Shown: piece by piece, positions 9,353 through 18,217 of the stretch
Layout: the number at the start of each line of letters is the position of its first letter
Position numbering within the stretch: the first letter of the stretch is position 1
Source of the DNA: Paenibacillus sp. OV219
Lineage (GTDB): Bacteria; Bacillota; Bacilli; Paenibacillales; Paenibacillaceae
NCBI RefSeq assembly: GCF_900110075.1
Contig: NZ_FOCJ01000005.1
Coordinates: 248,001 to 312,000, forward strand
DNA length: 64,000 bases
Direction of reading: 5' to 3'
Program-made: the position numbers and the translations under genes
The notes under the pieces: model-generated
The model's database searches: none
What the model was told of the DNA's origin: nothing
The model's input: the letters and a program-made list of their open reading frames with translations, nothing else

Positions 9353-10087
9353 ATGAAACAGAATAAATATGATGATTCCAGCTTTTTCGCCAAATACAGT
9401 CAGATGCCCCGCTCGATCGGAGGCTTGGAAGCTGCTGGAGAATGGAGTACTTTTCGCGCAATGCTCCCGGATCTTCGGGGCGTGAGGGTGCTTGATCTAG
9501 GCTGTGGATTTGGCTGGCATTGCCGGTATGCTCGCGAGCAGCAAGCAAGCTCCGTGCTTGGGATCGAACTTTCCGCGAACATGCTGGAACGCGCCAAAGA
9601 GATGACGAATGACCAGCAGATCGAATATCGACAAATGGCCATTGAAGATATCGATTTGCCAGGCGCGACTTTCGATGTCATACTCAGCTCTCTCGCCCTT
9701 CATTATGTTGAGGATTATGACGCAATCTGCCGGAGCGCGTACGACATGCTTGTTCCTGGCGGAAGCTTCGTATTCTCCGTGGAGCATCCGATCTTCACTG
9801 CACTCGCAGCGCAAGATTGGCATTACGGTCCTCAAGGCGAGAAGCTGCACTGGCCGGTGGATAATTATCATGCTGAGGGTGCTCGTGAAGCGAGCTTTCT
9901 AAACGACGATGTCATCAAGTACCACCGCACAGTTGCAACATATATCAACGGATTGCTGGCAGCTGGATTCAGCCTGACGAAACAGTCTGAGCTCAGGCCA
10001 ACGAAGGAGATGCTAGAGAGCAACGCTGCTTGGCATGAAGAAGTTCGAAGGCCGATGTTCCTCTTAATCGCTGCGGTTAAGATTTAA
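9353..10087 (+). CDS. Class I SAM-dependent methyltransferase
   Basis: Cytoplasmic methyltransferase of 244 residues with a Rossmann-like fold. The SAM-binding motif I is VLDLGCGFGWH (about residues 46-56), followed by an acidic VLGIELS strand end, the motif FDVILSSLALHYVEDY and the post-motif LVPGGSFVFSVEHPIF. These resemble UbiE/SmtA-like small-molecule methyltransferases; the substrate is not evident. The ATG is supported by TAGGAGGT about ten bases upstream. It is divergent from the MerR regulator, whose operator is within the shared 150-base gap, so it may be in that regulon. It ends at a bidirectional terminator. Confidence 0.88.
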   Translation: MKQNKYDDSSFFAKYSQMPRSIGGLEAAGEWSTFRAMLPDLRGVRVLDLGCGFGWHCRYAREQQASSVLGIELSANMLERAKEMTNDQQIEYRQMAIEDIDLPGATFDVILSSLALHYVEDYDAICRSAYDMLVPGGSFVFSVEHPIFTALAAQDWHYGPQGEKLHWPVDNYHAEGAREASFLNDDVIKYHRTVATYINGLLAAGFSLTKQSELRPTKEMLESNAAWHEEVRRPMFLLIAAVKI

Positions 10088-10108
10088 TTTTATATGCTTA
10101 AATAATAA

Positions 10109-10134
10109 AAAGGCCGCTCCAATCAGCGGCCTTT
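10109..10134. terminator. Bidirectional intrinsic terminator
   Basis: A ten-base-pair stem (AAAGGCCGCT with AGCGGCCTTT) and a six-base loop, with A-rich sequence on the left and TTTCT on the right, lie between the convergent methyltransferase and PhyH genes. Confidence 0.85.
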
Positions 10135-10147
10135 CTCATTCTAACAC

Positions 10148-10993
10148 CTATTTAATCATCTGCACAGGATAATAGGACGGAATCGGCTGCGTGTAATTCT
10201 CTCTCGCGAACTTAATTTGGTTCGGCGTCCACTGCGAGTAGAATAAGCGAGTCTCATGATCGTCGCTTAGTGCAAGCACTTCAGGCACTGTTGCCCAGTT
10301 CGTCAGCGGATAGCTTGATGCTCGCGAATGGTAATTATGCATCGTGCGCCGGCCATGGGTGCAGCCTTCCCTTCCGCCTTTGCGTGTGTGATAGGTTGTA
10401 ATGTTATACAATACGGCTGTGCCAGCTTGCCCCCGAATCGGAATTTCCTCGTAAGCATTACCAAGCTTCGCTTTCGCATCATCAAGAGAATCATACGTGT
10501 GGCTGTTTGGCACGAGGCAGAACGCCGGGCAGCAGTCGTGGACATCCGACAGATAATAGATGACGCATGTATACGTGCTGATGTAGGGATTGTCTGGATC
10601 ATAGATCTTCCCGCCCATCGTCCCATAATAGCTAATGTCTCGGTGAAAATGCATCTCGCTGCTGCTTGCAAGGTCAGGAGATACATCGCGAAAATCAAAC
10701 TGGGCAAACCGAGCCTCGCCAAGTAAAACCTCTTGTACGAGCGGAAACGTAACCGGATGACGGATGAAGCGATCCATGTCCAGCGGATGCGTCTGAAGCA
10801 AACTCACCGTGCCAACTGCACCGGATTGGGGCTGATGCCACTGGTCCGGATGCTGCTGTAAGGAAGCTTCCACCAACTGATTCAAATAATCAAGTTCCTC
10901 CGCAGAAAGTGCGTTCGGAATGACCGCGAAGCCTTTCTCCTTATAGTGTGCGAGAATATCCTCTCTCGAAGGCTGGACCGACTTTGTTCTCAT
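10148..10993 (-). CDS. Phytanoyl-CoA dioxygenase (PhyH) family protein
   Basis: Predicted Fe(II)/2-oxoglutarate-dependent dioxygenase of 281 residues. The metal-binding HxD is visible in MHFHRDISYYG, with the distal His in TTYHTRKGGREG and a downstream Arg suited to binding 2-oxoglutarate. The N-terminal YKEKGFAVIPNALS is typical of PhyH proteins. Family members hydroxylate diverse small molecules, including ectoine and halogenated or natural-product intermediates, so the substrate is open. It is monocistronic: a terminator lies downstream and a roughly 100-base gap separates it from the Nudix gene on the same strand. Confidence 0.88.
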   Translation of the reverse strand: MRTKSVQPSREDILAHYKEKGFAVIPNALSAEELDYLNQLVEASLQQHPDQWHQPQSGAVGTVSLLQTHPLDMDRFIRHPVTFPLVQEVLLGEARFAQFDFRDVSPDLASSSEMHFHRDISYYGTMGGKIYDPDNPYISTYTCVIYYLSDVHDCCPAFCLVPNSHTYDSLDDAKAKLGNAYEEIPIRGQAGTAVLYNITTYHTRKGGREGCTHGRRTMHNYHSRASSYPLTNWATVPEVLALSDDHETRLFYSQWTPNQIKFARENYTQPIPSYYPVQMIK

Positions 10994-11090
10994 TAAGATA
11001 AGCCCCTCTTTCGTTTCATGGATAATGAATCACTCGTACAATATGCAGCTTAGGACAAGTTTAGACGAGTTCTTTCTTAAAATAAGTAAC

Positions 11091-11498
11091 CTATATCTTC
11101 TTCGAAATATATTCTAATAGAAATGACCGATCCTCTTCGAAAGACAATTGCAGCTCGCGAATCATGTCCGCGCTATGCCACGAAATAGCATGAATGAGCC
11201 CATCAGGATCATGAATGGTTGGACTTCCTGCTGTCACTTCGATCTCGTAATACGTCACTTGGAACGCTGACTCTTCGAATCCGCCTTCTTTCACTCGGAG
11301 CATCTGCTTAATCTCGCACCGATAGCCGGTCTCTTCATACACCTCGCGTATGCAGCAATCTTCCAGCGTTTCGCCTTTCTCCATCCCGCCAGATGGCACC
11401 GACCATGACTTCTCTTCCTCCCGCTTGCCTTGCAGCACCATCAATAGCTGCCCCTGCTCATTCATACACACGCCAGCCGCTCCGTACCATTTATTCAT
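11091..11498 (-). CDS. Nudix hydrolase
   Basis: Hydrolyses a nucleoside diphosphate linked to another moiety. The full Nudix box is present: Gly37, Glu43, then REVYEETGY at 51-59, matching Gx5Ex7REUxEExGU. The start is the ATG with GGAAAGGGGG six bases upstream (135 residues). The ATG two codons earlier abuts the ribosome binding site and is unlikely. The preceding GKREEEKSWSVPSGGMEKGET strand-loop is normal. The substrate cannot be told. It lies in a run of leftward genes but has its own gaps. Confidence 0.9.
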   Translation of the reverse strand: MNKWYGAAGVCMNEQGQLLMVLQGKREEEKSWSVPSGGMEKGETLEDCCIREVYEETGYRCEIKQMLRVKEGGFEESAFQVTYYEIEVTAGSPTIHDPDGLIHAISWHSADMIRELQLSFEEDRSFLLEYISKKI

Positions 11499-11554
11499 AC
11501 TCATCCCCCTTTCCGTACTGGAAGAGTTCTCCAGAAGCAACAGCTTTCCTTCCT

Positions 11555-11584
11555 AAAAAAGAAAAAGAGCCTCTATTAGGCTCT
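11555..11584 (-). terminator. Intrinsic terminator after GT2 gene
   Basis: On the minus strand a short GC-rich stem (AGAGCC with GGCTCT) is followed by TTTTTCTTTTTT. It lies 35 bases past the stop of the glycosyltransferase gene. Confidence 0.8.
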
Positions 11585-11618
11585 CTAAGAAGTCACATAT
11601 TGATCACTTATCTCACAC

Positions 11619-12812
11619 TTATTTCAATGCCCCTAGTACGAATGCCTGCATCCGAGAGCGTACCGTCATCGTCTGGTAAAGATAGTGCACAGCCTTCGAT
11701 GAGGTAACTTCACCGTTATACCATGATATCGCGGAGGTTACGTTCGGGTCCATCAGCCCCGATTCTTTGATTGTCCGCACGAAGCTTTTCTCAGCTGGCG
11801 CATACTGGCTGTCGAAGATCATGCACCAATCTCCCCTTGCTCTAGCCAGCGCTTTATGCAGCGCATAACTGATCGTATGTTTCACATAATACAAGACTCG
11901 CACGCGCGGATCTTGATAAGACTCGATAATAGCTTCGACCTCCTTCTGCGTCGTTAAACTTACGATAAGGATCTCGCAGTTCGTCTCGTATTGATCAATA
12001 ATATTACCGAGTGCAACCCTCGCTTTCTCCACCTCATTCGGCTTCACGACGAACAAAGCGCTGTATAAGAGAGGCATCCCTCGCCTCATTCGAGTCTCAA
12101 AATGCGAATGATGCACCTCATTCCAGCACATTCGGTACTTGGACGACTCATTCGCGATGTGCGTAGATAAGCTGAATGGCGAATTGATTCGGTAATCCAT
12201 CAGCTCAATGGCCACATATTTGATATCACAGTAATCCGTCATACGCAGCCAATAATCATAATCTTGGATGTACCGCATCCGATAACCGTCTAACTTCCGA
12301 CAATATTCCGTCCGGTGGATGAAGGAAGGGCCGATAATACAACCGTCAAGCAGCGCTTCTTTCGGGCGATTTTGCCAGTCCCGTAATGTTTGAAGAAACT
12401 CAGGTGTATGCGCATTCGTGCCGTTCTCGAAGATTTGGTTAAAGCTGCTATAGACGATGCCCACGTTAGGACTCGCTTGATCCATTTCGTAAACCAACGT
12501 ACCTAGAAAATAAGGATAATACACATTGTCCGTCGATACCCATGTCAAATAGTCATAACCTTGGTCCATCAAGATTTCGAAGCCATAATTAAGCGCGAAC
12601 GCAACACCCTGATTGACCGGATAAGATACGATAGTCACTCTCGGATCCCCATACGTACATTCCTGAATGAGCGGCAGAAGCTCCGGCGCCCCGTCGATTA
12701 CAATCAGGAAGGTAAATTCGCGATAGCTTTGATGACGGACGGATTGAATCGCCAAACGGATAAAAGCTTCATCCTGATAATAAACGGGCATAACAACTCC
12801 GACTTTCGCCAT
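11619..12812 (-). CDS. Family 2 glycosyltransferase with a degenerate second domain
   Basis: GT-A fold sugar transferase, 397 residues. The N-terminal domain shows VGVVMPVYYQDEAFI, then VIDGAP for nucleotide binding, the STDN motif in place of DxD at about residue 93, and IQDYDYWLRM (about 200) matching the family's acceptor-site ED motif. The C-terminal third repeats the fold weakly: ILIVSLTTQKEVEAIIESYQ is followed by the equivalents of DPRV, ALARARGDW and IFDSQ, without an obvious catalytic Asp pair. It therefore looks like a fused, probably inactive second GT2 copy. No export or polymerase genes adjoin it, so the acceptor is unknown. Confidence 0.87.
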   Translation of the reverse strand: MAKVGVVMPVYYQDEAFIRLAIQSVRHQSYREFTFLIVIDGAPELLPLIQECTYGDPRVTIVSYPVNQGVAFALNYGFEILMDQGYDYLTWVSTDNVYYPYFLGTLVYEMDQASPNVGIVYSSFNQIFENGTNAHTPEFLQTLRDWQNRPKEALLDGCIIGPSFIHRTEYCRKLDGYRMRYIQDYDYWLRMTDYCDIKYVAIELMDYRINSPFSLSTHIANESSKYRMCWNEVHHSHFETRMRRGMPLLYSALFVVKPNEVEKARVALGNIIDQYETNCEILIVSLTTQKEVEAIIESYQDPRVRVLYYVKHTISYALHKALARARGDWCMIFDSQYAPAEKSFVRTIKESGLMDPNVTSAISWYNGEVTSSKAVHYLYQTMTVRSRMQAFVLGALK

Positions 12813-12909
12813 ACCTGCACATCCCTCCCCCTTCTATTGTAATCTATGAAAATAGTACGTAGAGCGAGCTAGTCAGAGCACATTTTGTCCAACTCTTCGT
12901 AAAAATAAT

Positions 12910-12939
12910 CAAGCACACCTATTCGTATAGGCGTGCTTG
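12910..12939 (-). terminator. Intrinsic terminator after GH3 gene
   Basis: On the minus strand a 13-pair stem (CAAGCACGCCTAT arm, one G-U pair) with a four-base loop is followed by ATTATTTTT. It is ten bases past the GH3 stop codon. Confidence 0.85.
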
Positions 12940-12948
12940 TTGACTACG

Positions 12949-15228
12949 TTATGGCTCTAACTTGACTGGCAGTGTTCCGAGCGCTTCCTTCTGACCGATC
13001 AGAACACGAATCGCAGCCGCTGTATTCGGCTCTTGCTTGCCGTACACGGCCAAAGAGGATTGTACATTGTGCACGTACAGAAGCTCGTAGGGATTTCCGA
13101 GAGACAATAATGTGTACCGCTTCTTCTGCCCGTTCAACTCATTTATGATCGTCTGTGTATCGCTCCAATTGAATTCGCTAGCAACATTGCGGAATTGATA
13201 GGATGCAGTGATGACATAATCTGCCTTCGCAAGTAGCTGAAGCGCTTCAGACGCCTGCCCCGGCTTAATCAAGACCGTATCAACCTGCAACTCTAGCGAT
13301 GAAGCCACGTATAGGAGCTGTTCCTTTAGCTGATTCGCCTGCCCTTCATCGGCAGCAGCAATGACCACCCGATCTCCAGGATGAATGAGATCCGGATGAA
13401 CTTTATCACGACCGACAAGCAAGGTGACTGCCCGGGCCGCGATTTCGCGCTCAACAGTTCGGTGCTCTGGGGAACCGATTACGGTCTTCAGTGCTGCGAG
13501 CTGTGAAGTAAGGCTCTCACTTTGGTCGAACAACCCATACTTTGACTTGAGCTCCAGAATTCGTTTAACCGAAGCGTGAATTGACGAAGCCGATAACCTG
13601 CCGCTCTTCACCGCTTCTACTAGCGTCTGATGTGCCCCTTCGATATTTTGTGGCATGAGAATGATATCTACACCGGCAGCGACCGCGCGTTCAACCGATT
13701 TATTTTCTCCAAAATGCTCAGCAATGGCGTTCATCGTGAAAGCATCGGAGATGATGACGCCTTTATAGCCCAGCTCACCACGAAGCATGCCTGTAAGCAC
13801 CTTCTTCGACAAAGTCGCTGGGAGCGGTATGCTGCTGCCATCCTTCAGTGAAGTTACACGCTCGTTATCGACTGCTGGAAACGCGATATGCGCGGTCATA
13901 ATCATCTCGACGCCGCTGTCAATCGCTGCGCGGAATGGCTTCAGCTCCACCGCATCGAGCCGCTCGCGGTCGTAATTCAGCACTGGTAGGCCAAGATGGG
14001 AATCGACCGCCGTATCACCATGACCTGGAAAATGCTTCACCGCTGCAATAACGTCTGATTCCTTGAGCCCCTTCATCGTAGACAAACCGAGACGCGTCAC
14101 CAAGTCTGGAGCTACACCGAACGAGCGTATTCCGATAATTGGATTATCCGGGTTGCTGTTAATATCCAGATCAGGCGCAAAATTCAACTGCAGTCCGAGC
14201 GCTTTCAGCTCCTCGCCGGTCAGCTTGCCTGCGGCTTCCGCGAGCTTTGCATCGCCAGTTGCTCCTAGCGCCATTTGCCCAGGCAAATTCGTTCCGCCAG
14301 GAATACGCTCGATGACTCCACCTTCTTGATCGGTGCTCAGAAACAGTGGGATATCGCCTGCTTCAGCTTGCAGATCATGCGTTAAGGTCGTCAGCTGTTT
14401 CGCATCGACAATGTTCTTGTCGAATACGATAAGTCCCCCCAAATCCTGATTATGCAGCTGATCCCTGATGCCTTCGTTCACGGTGGTCGTCACTTGACCG
14501 TTCCACTGCCGGATGTCCGGCATTAGCATTTGGCCTACTTGCTCACTAACAGTCATATAAGAGATGAGCTTGTCCCAATCATGAGAATGAATAGCAGCTG
14601 CCCGCTCGAAACGAATGACTCTCGCCATGAATACAGCATACTCCGCTCGCGTGACCGGACGATCTGGCCGATACGTTTGATCGGCATACCCTCCTATCAG
14701 ACCGTTCGAGCTCATAATCGCAATTGGCGCAGCCGCCCAATGCGTTATCGTATCCGAGAGGCTGACCTGCTGCGTTCCGCTCTTCAGCTGATAAGCCCGG
14801 GATAGGATCGCTGCCGTTTCTGCGCGGCTAATTGGATCGTCCGGATGAAACGAACCGTCCGGGAATCCGCCTGCCAGCCCCATCTCAGCGGCGACCGCGA
14901 TTTCTATATAGAACGGATGAGTCCGCGGAACATCCTTGTAAGTCTGACCCGCTTTCGCCATCTTGTCCGGATAAAGCTCCCGCACCAAGAACGTGACTGC
15001 TTGTGCACGAGTAACAAGCCCTTCTGGCTTAAAGGTGCCGTTTCCATACCCCGCCACCGTCCCGCGGTGCGCCATATAATGAATGCCGTCCTCTGCCCAT
15101 TTCGCGTTCGTTAAGTCAGCAAACTGTTGTTCTTTCACCGACGATGCTGCTGCTGCTGCTGCAGATCCAGCCCCAATTAGCAAAGTGCCAAGCACAGCTC
15201 CTGATATAGCAATCGTTTTGAATCCCAT
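12949..15228 (-). CDS. S-layer-anchored GH3 beta-N-acetylhexosaminidase (NagZ-like)
   Basis: Secreted glycoside hydrolase family 3 enzyme, 759 residues. A signal peptide (1-28) precedes three S-layer homology repeats: FADLTNAKWAEDGIHY at about 36, YKDVPRTHPFYIEIAV at about 95 and LSDTITHWAAAPIAI at about 157, each ending in TRAQ/SRAE/TRAE. The catalytic TIM barrel (about 225-560) carries KHFPGHGDTAVDSH, the Asp-His loop specific for NagZ-type N-acetylglucosaminidases, plus the nucleophile region VIISDAFTMNAI. A C-terminal alpha/beta domain (about 600-755) follows. It probably trims peptidoglycan muropeptides at the cell surface. Cytoplasmic NagZ enzymes lack the SLH part. Confidence 0.93.
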   Translation of the reverse strand: MGFKTIAISGAVLGTLLIGAGSAAAAAASSVKEQQFADLTNAKWAEDGIHYMAHRGTVAGYGNGTFKPEGLVTRAQAVTFLVRELYPDKMAKAGQTYKDVPRTHPFYIEIAVAAEMGLAGGFPDGSFHPDDPISRAETAAILSRAYQLKSGTQQVSLSDTITHWAAAPIAIMSSNGLIGGYADQTYRPDRPVTRAEYAVFMARVIRFERAAAIHSHDWDKLISYMTVSEQVGQMLMPDIRQWNGQVTTTVNEGIRDQLHNQDLGGLIVFDKNIVDAKQLTTLTHDLQAEAGDIPLFLSTDQEGGVIERIPGGTNLPGQMALGATGDAKLAEAAGKLTGEELKALGLQLNFAPDLDINSNPDNPIIGIRSFGVAPDLVTRLGLSTMKGLKESDVIAAVKHFPGHGDTAVDSHLGLPVLNYDRERLDAVELKPFRAAIDSGVEMIMTAHIAFPAVDNERVTSLKDGSSIPLPATLSKKVLTGMLRGELGYKGVIISDAFTMNAIAEHFGENKSVERAVAAGVDIILMPQNIEGAHQTLVEAVKSGRLSASSIHASVKRILELKSKYGLFDQSESLTSQLAALKTVIGSPEHRTVEREIAARAVTLLVGRDKVHPDLIHPGDRVVIAAADEGQANQLKEQLLYVASSLELQVDTVLIKPGQASEALQLLAKADYVITASYQFRNVASEFNWSDTQTIINELNGQKKRYTLLSLGNPYELLYVHNVQSSLAVYGKQEPNTAAAIRVLIGQKEALGTLPVKLEP

Positions 15229-15470
15229 TGAATTACCCCACTCCTGATGAACTCTTTTGCTAAGTTAGACGCGAGGAGATTGGGTTAGTTGCGATATCCC
15301 GATCACGGCTGACTTCTGGCTCTCGCTTGATGCTCGCTTTCACGTCAATGCCTTGGACCCGTTACAATTAATAATCGAGTCATTTCGACCAAATAACGCT
15401 TCTGTAGTCCGTTAGCCTTTGCTATCGTCCAAGTGTGCCCGGAAGCTTCTAATTGTGTCCACGAGCGCTC

Positions 15471-15537
15471 GCGAGAGTAGAAAGCTACACAAAGAAAGTG
15501 TCGAGAGGAAGTCCCAATGACTTCTCTCTCGACACTC
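15471..15537. repeat. Dispersed terminator-like hairpin repeat, copy 1
   Basis: A 17-pair stem with one bulged base (15497-15513 with 15519-15536) lies 27 bases beyond the stop of the leftward lipoprotein gene. It is followed on the minus strand by TTTCTTTGTGTAGC. The hairpin and its flank, including GAGAG..GA.AGCTACA and GAAGTCCCAA, align with 45351-45420. The remaining sequence between the GH3 gene and this repeat (15229-15470) shows no gene; it must hold the GH3 promoter, but no clear consensus was found. Confidence 0.65.
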
Positions 15538-15563
15538 TAATCCGCAAACTATGCGGGTTTACA

Positions 15564-15881
15564 CTATGAGCCGCCCGTCAATACATCCTTCCGATTCACA
15601 ATCGGAACAGAGGGCCCCTTCGTTATGTTATATATATCCCCATTTAAGGTCTCTGTTTGTAGCGTCAGATAGCCCCCGATAACCTTGCCCTCACATTCTA
15701 GAACATAACCAATCACATCGTTGTATGGTCCGACCGCTTCACCAAGGTCGTAACCTGATTCAAAGCTCTTGAAATAATCGACATGCGCGCTTGGAAAGTT
15801 TAGCTTCTGCATTTCAACGTTGGAGCAGCTGCAAAGAACAGTAATTAATGTGATTAAACAAATAGGAAGTCGAAAAACCAA
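15564..15881 (-). CDS. Small predicted lipoprotein, unknown function
   Basis: A roughly 105-residue protein beginning with a hydrophobic stretch (LPICLITLITVLCSC) that ends in a plausible lipobox VLCSC, so it is probably membrane-anchored after export. The mature part is mixed polar with no recognised domain. The only usable start codons are two adjacent TTGs; the second is chosen because GAGGTGA ends four bases before it, the first being too close. It is followed by a terminator-like hairpin repeat. It could be a lone accessory lipoprotein; no homologue was recognised. Confidence 0.6.
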   Translation of the reverse strand: MVFRLPICLITLITVLCSCSNVEMQKLNFPSAHVDYFKSFESGYDLGEAVGPYNDVIGYVLECEGKVIGGYLTLQTETLNGDIYNITKGPSVPIVNRKDVLTGGS

Positions 15882-15917
15882 CAAGTCACCTCGTTATAAT
15901 TAACGTCATTAAATAAA

Positions 15918-16280
15918 TCAAACAAATTCAATTAGTTTGCGATCAATGATTGCGATGTCCCCAATATCAGTAATCCCATTCCACCAAATGATCTTTGCTG
16001 CTTCATCGTTCTCCACGAAGTCTCTCACCACATCTAGCTTTGCATAGTATAAGGCGCCGTACTCCGTACGTTCCGGTCCGTGAAAGCTCGGCTGCAGATC
16101 AAATTTCATCAAGCCCATTAAAGCGACATCTGCTGCAATTTGATTCGTCTCTTCGTACAGTTCACGAATCGCGCACTCACGTGCTGACTCGCCAGATTCG
16201 ATGACTCCACCTGGCAGCTCCCAGCTTCTACTCCATTTATTAAACATCATTAAATACTTACTTTCATAGCTTACTACCAT
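15918..16280 (-). CDS. Nudix hydrolase, apparent 5' frameshift
   Basis: Nudix box ELPGGVIESGESARECAIRELYEETNQ is intact in pieces: GGVIESGE, then RELYEET. The first usable ATG in this frame cuts into the first beta strand (FTHALMVVSY), so 120 residues is too short. The same frame reads family-like residues further upstream (DFIAIQEHELESF) but contains no ATG, GTG or TTG. A good start exists in another frame at 16381, with GAGGGGG eight bases before it and only 21 bases after the ABC ATPase stop, giving MGIVSDQKG before it runs out. A single-base indel near 16350 would join the two. It is either a recent pseudogene or a sequencing error. Confidence 0.7.
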   Translation of the reverse strand: MVVSYESKYLMMFNKWSRSWELPGGVIESGESARECAIRELYEETNQIAADVALMGLMKFDLQPSFHGPERTEYGALYYAKLDVVRDFVENDEAAKIIWWNGITDIGDIAIIDRKLIEFV

Positions 16281-16402
16281 TAAGGCATGCGTGAATGGCG
16301 CATCGAAATCGAAGCTTTCGAGCTCATGTTCCTGAATCGCAATGAAATCGGTAACCCTTTCTGATCGGATACGATTCCCATTTTGATCCGCCCCCTCATC
16401 CC

Positions 16403-17380
16403 TTAAGTAGTTGCGTACACTTCCCGAATCGCATCCTCTATATCCGGCTCTTGAACGCTAAGATCCTGAATTGGCAGCTTCTGCGATAAGTCGGCGATTA
16501 ATTCAGCAGCTGTAATGCTAGCTTTCTCGAATTGATACCAGAGCCGCAGTCCGTCCTGCTTAATAATTTGCGCGAATGGATGTTCAACATCTGCGCACGG
16601 GCGCTGGAGATCGACGACGAGCAGCCGCTTCGGCGTCAGCTTGCCGATCAGCTCATCAATCGGTCCATCCTCGACGACTTTACCGTGGTTGACGATAATA
16701 AGCCTGCTGCACAGCTCTTCAACATCATCCAGATCATGCGTTGTCAGAATAACGGTGATGCCTCGCTTACGATTCATTTCTTGAATAAAACCGCGAATCG
16801 AGCGTTTCGCTTCCGCATCAAGACCGATCGTCGGTTCATCCAGAAATAGAACATCCGGCGAGTGAAGCATCGCGGCAGCCAAATCACCGCGCATCCGCTG
16901 ACCAAGCGATAGCTGCCGGACAGGCGTGTCTATGAATTGATCCAGACGAAGCACTTCGGTAAGCACCTTCATATTGTCCTCATAGGTTTGATCATCAATC
17001 TGGTAGATTCGTTTGAGCAGCTCGAACGACTCTCCGAGGCGCAAATCCCAGTACAGCTGTGTCCGCTGTCCGAAGACTACCCCCAGCTTGCGAACAACTG
17101 CCTTCCGGTCTGCTTGAGGAGAGACGCCGCATACGCGAATCGTGCCTTCTGTCGGATGCAGAATGCCGGTAAGCATCTTGATCGTCGTGCTTTTACCAGC
17201 GCCGTTCGGTCCGATATAGCCAACTATTTCACCGCGTTCGATGGAGAAGCTGATGCCGTCCACGCCGCGCACATTTGTTTTTTCGGGAAAGAAGAGCCCT
17301 TTGAGTGCTCCGCGAAGTCCCCGCTCTTTCTTGACAATGACATATTCTTTAACCAAATCTGTAACTTCAATAACTGGCAT
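16403..17380 (-). CDS. ABC transporter ATP-binding protein
   Basis: Cytoplasmic ATPase of an ABC-2 type exporter, 325 residues. Walker A GPNGAGKST (about 58-66), signature LSLGQ (about 158), Walker B VLFLDEP (about 180) and the switch His in TTHDLDD are all present. The N-terminal insertion (KKERGLRGALKGLFFPEKT) is typical of the ATPases paired with DUF990/ABC2_membrane_6 permeases. It lies directly downstream of the two permease genes, so the three form a complete transporter. Relatives are linked to export of unknown substrates or antibiotic tolerance. Confidence 0.93.
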   Translation of the reverse strand: MPVIEVTDLVKEYVIVKKERGLRGALKGLFFPEKTNVRGVDGISFSIERGEIVGYIGPNGAGKSTTIKMLTGILHPTEGTIRVCGVSPQADRKAVVRKLGVVFGQRTQLYWDLRLGESFELLKRIYQIDDQTYEDNMKVLTEVLRLDQFIDTPVRQLSLGQRMRGDLAAAMLHSPDVLFLDEPTIGLDAEAKRSIRGFIQEMNRKRGITVILTTHDLDDVEELCSRLIIVNHGKVVEDGPIDELIGKLTPKRLLVVDLQRPCADVEHPFAQIIKQDGLRLWYQFEKASITAAELIADLSQKLPIQDLSVQEPDIEDAIREVYATT

Positions 17381-17397
17381 CGCTGCACACCTCCCGC

Positions 17398-18210
17398 TTA
17401 TGAACCTGCACTCTCGTAATTTTTAAGCCCGAACTTAAACATCCGTTGAGACAACCAGAAACAGAGAATGCCAATAATCGGCGTCCATAGCGCGATACGC
17501 ACGGGCAGCCCGAATTCCCCTGATTTCCCAAGAAACTCAATCGCAGGATAGAACGTAATGAAACCGATCGGAATAAGAAAGGTGAACAATAGCTGGATCA
17601 AATTCGGAAAAATACTCAGCGGGTACATCGTTCCTCTCTCCAGCATCGAGAGCGCGAAGCCTACCATAGATGCGTTTCTCTTCGTCCAGAACGCGATCGT
17701 ACCGAGTGTGATGAACAACGCCGCACGGATGAGAACACCGCCGATGATAACAAGGATGATTTTGATAATATTCATAATCGTCCACTCGAAGCCAACAAGA
17801 TGGCAGCCATAAGCAAAGATCAGTACGCCAGGAATGAGGTCAATAAGTCCAATAAAGTTGAAATAACTTGCGATGAGCTGGAAGAACACATTCATCGGCC
17901 TAAGCAGCAGTCGGTCGAATGCACCGTCAATGACCATGCCGTCCATATGCCATGTATTGATAAACAGTACGACATTAATGCCGTGACTCAACAATCCTAG
18001 TCCATAGATGAAAGCAAGCTCTGGAAAATCCCATCCATTGAGCGGCTGGAACCTGTCGACAATAATCTTCAGCACCCAGATGCCCGAGAAATATTGGATT
18101 GGAATCATGAGCAACCAACTGAACAGAAACAGCGGATATTCGAGCTGACGCTGAATCGCAAGCCGGGCGAAGCAAGCTGCAACTGAATAATAGTGACGGA
18201 TCGTCGCCAT
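17398..18210 (-). CDS. ABC-2 family permease (second subunit)
   Basis: Integral membrane protein of 270 residues with six likely helices. The starting RHYYSVAACFARLAIQRQLEYPLFLFSWLL and the segment IDGAFDRLLLRPMNVFFQL are characteristic of the ABC-2 permeases paired with ATPases of the type encoded next door. It starts seven bases after the stop of the other permease and ends 17 bases before the ATPase start. It should form a heterodimer with the upstream permease. The substrate is unknown. Confidence 0.88.
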   Translation of the reverse strand: MATIRHYYSVAACFARLAIQRQLEYPLFLFSWLLMIPIQYFSGIWVLKIIVDRFQPLNGWDFPELAFIYGLGLLSHGINVVLFINTWHMDGMVIDGAFDRLLLRPMNVFFQLIASYFNFIGLIDLIPGVLIFAYGCHLVGFEWTIMNIIKIILVIIGGVLIRAALFITLGTIAFWTKRNASMVGFALSMLERGTMYPLSIFPNLIQLLFTFLIPIGFITFYPAIEFLGKSGEFGLPVRIALWTPIIGILCFWLSQRMFKFGLKNYESAGS

Positions 18211-18217
18211 CTAATCG

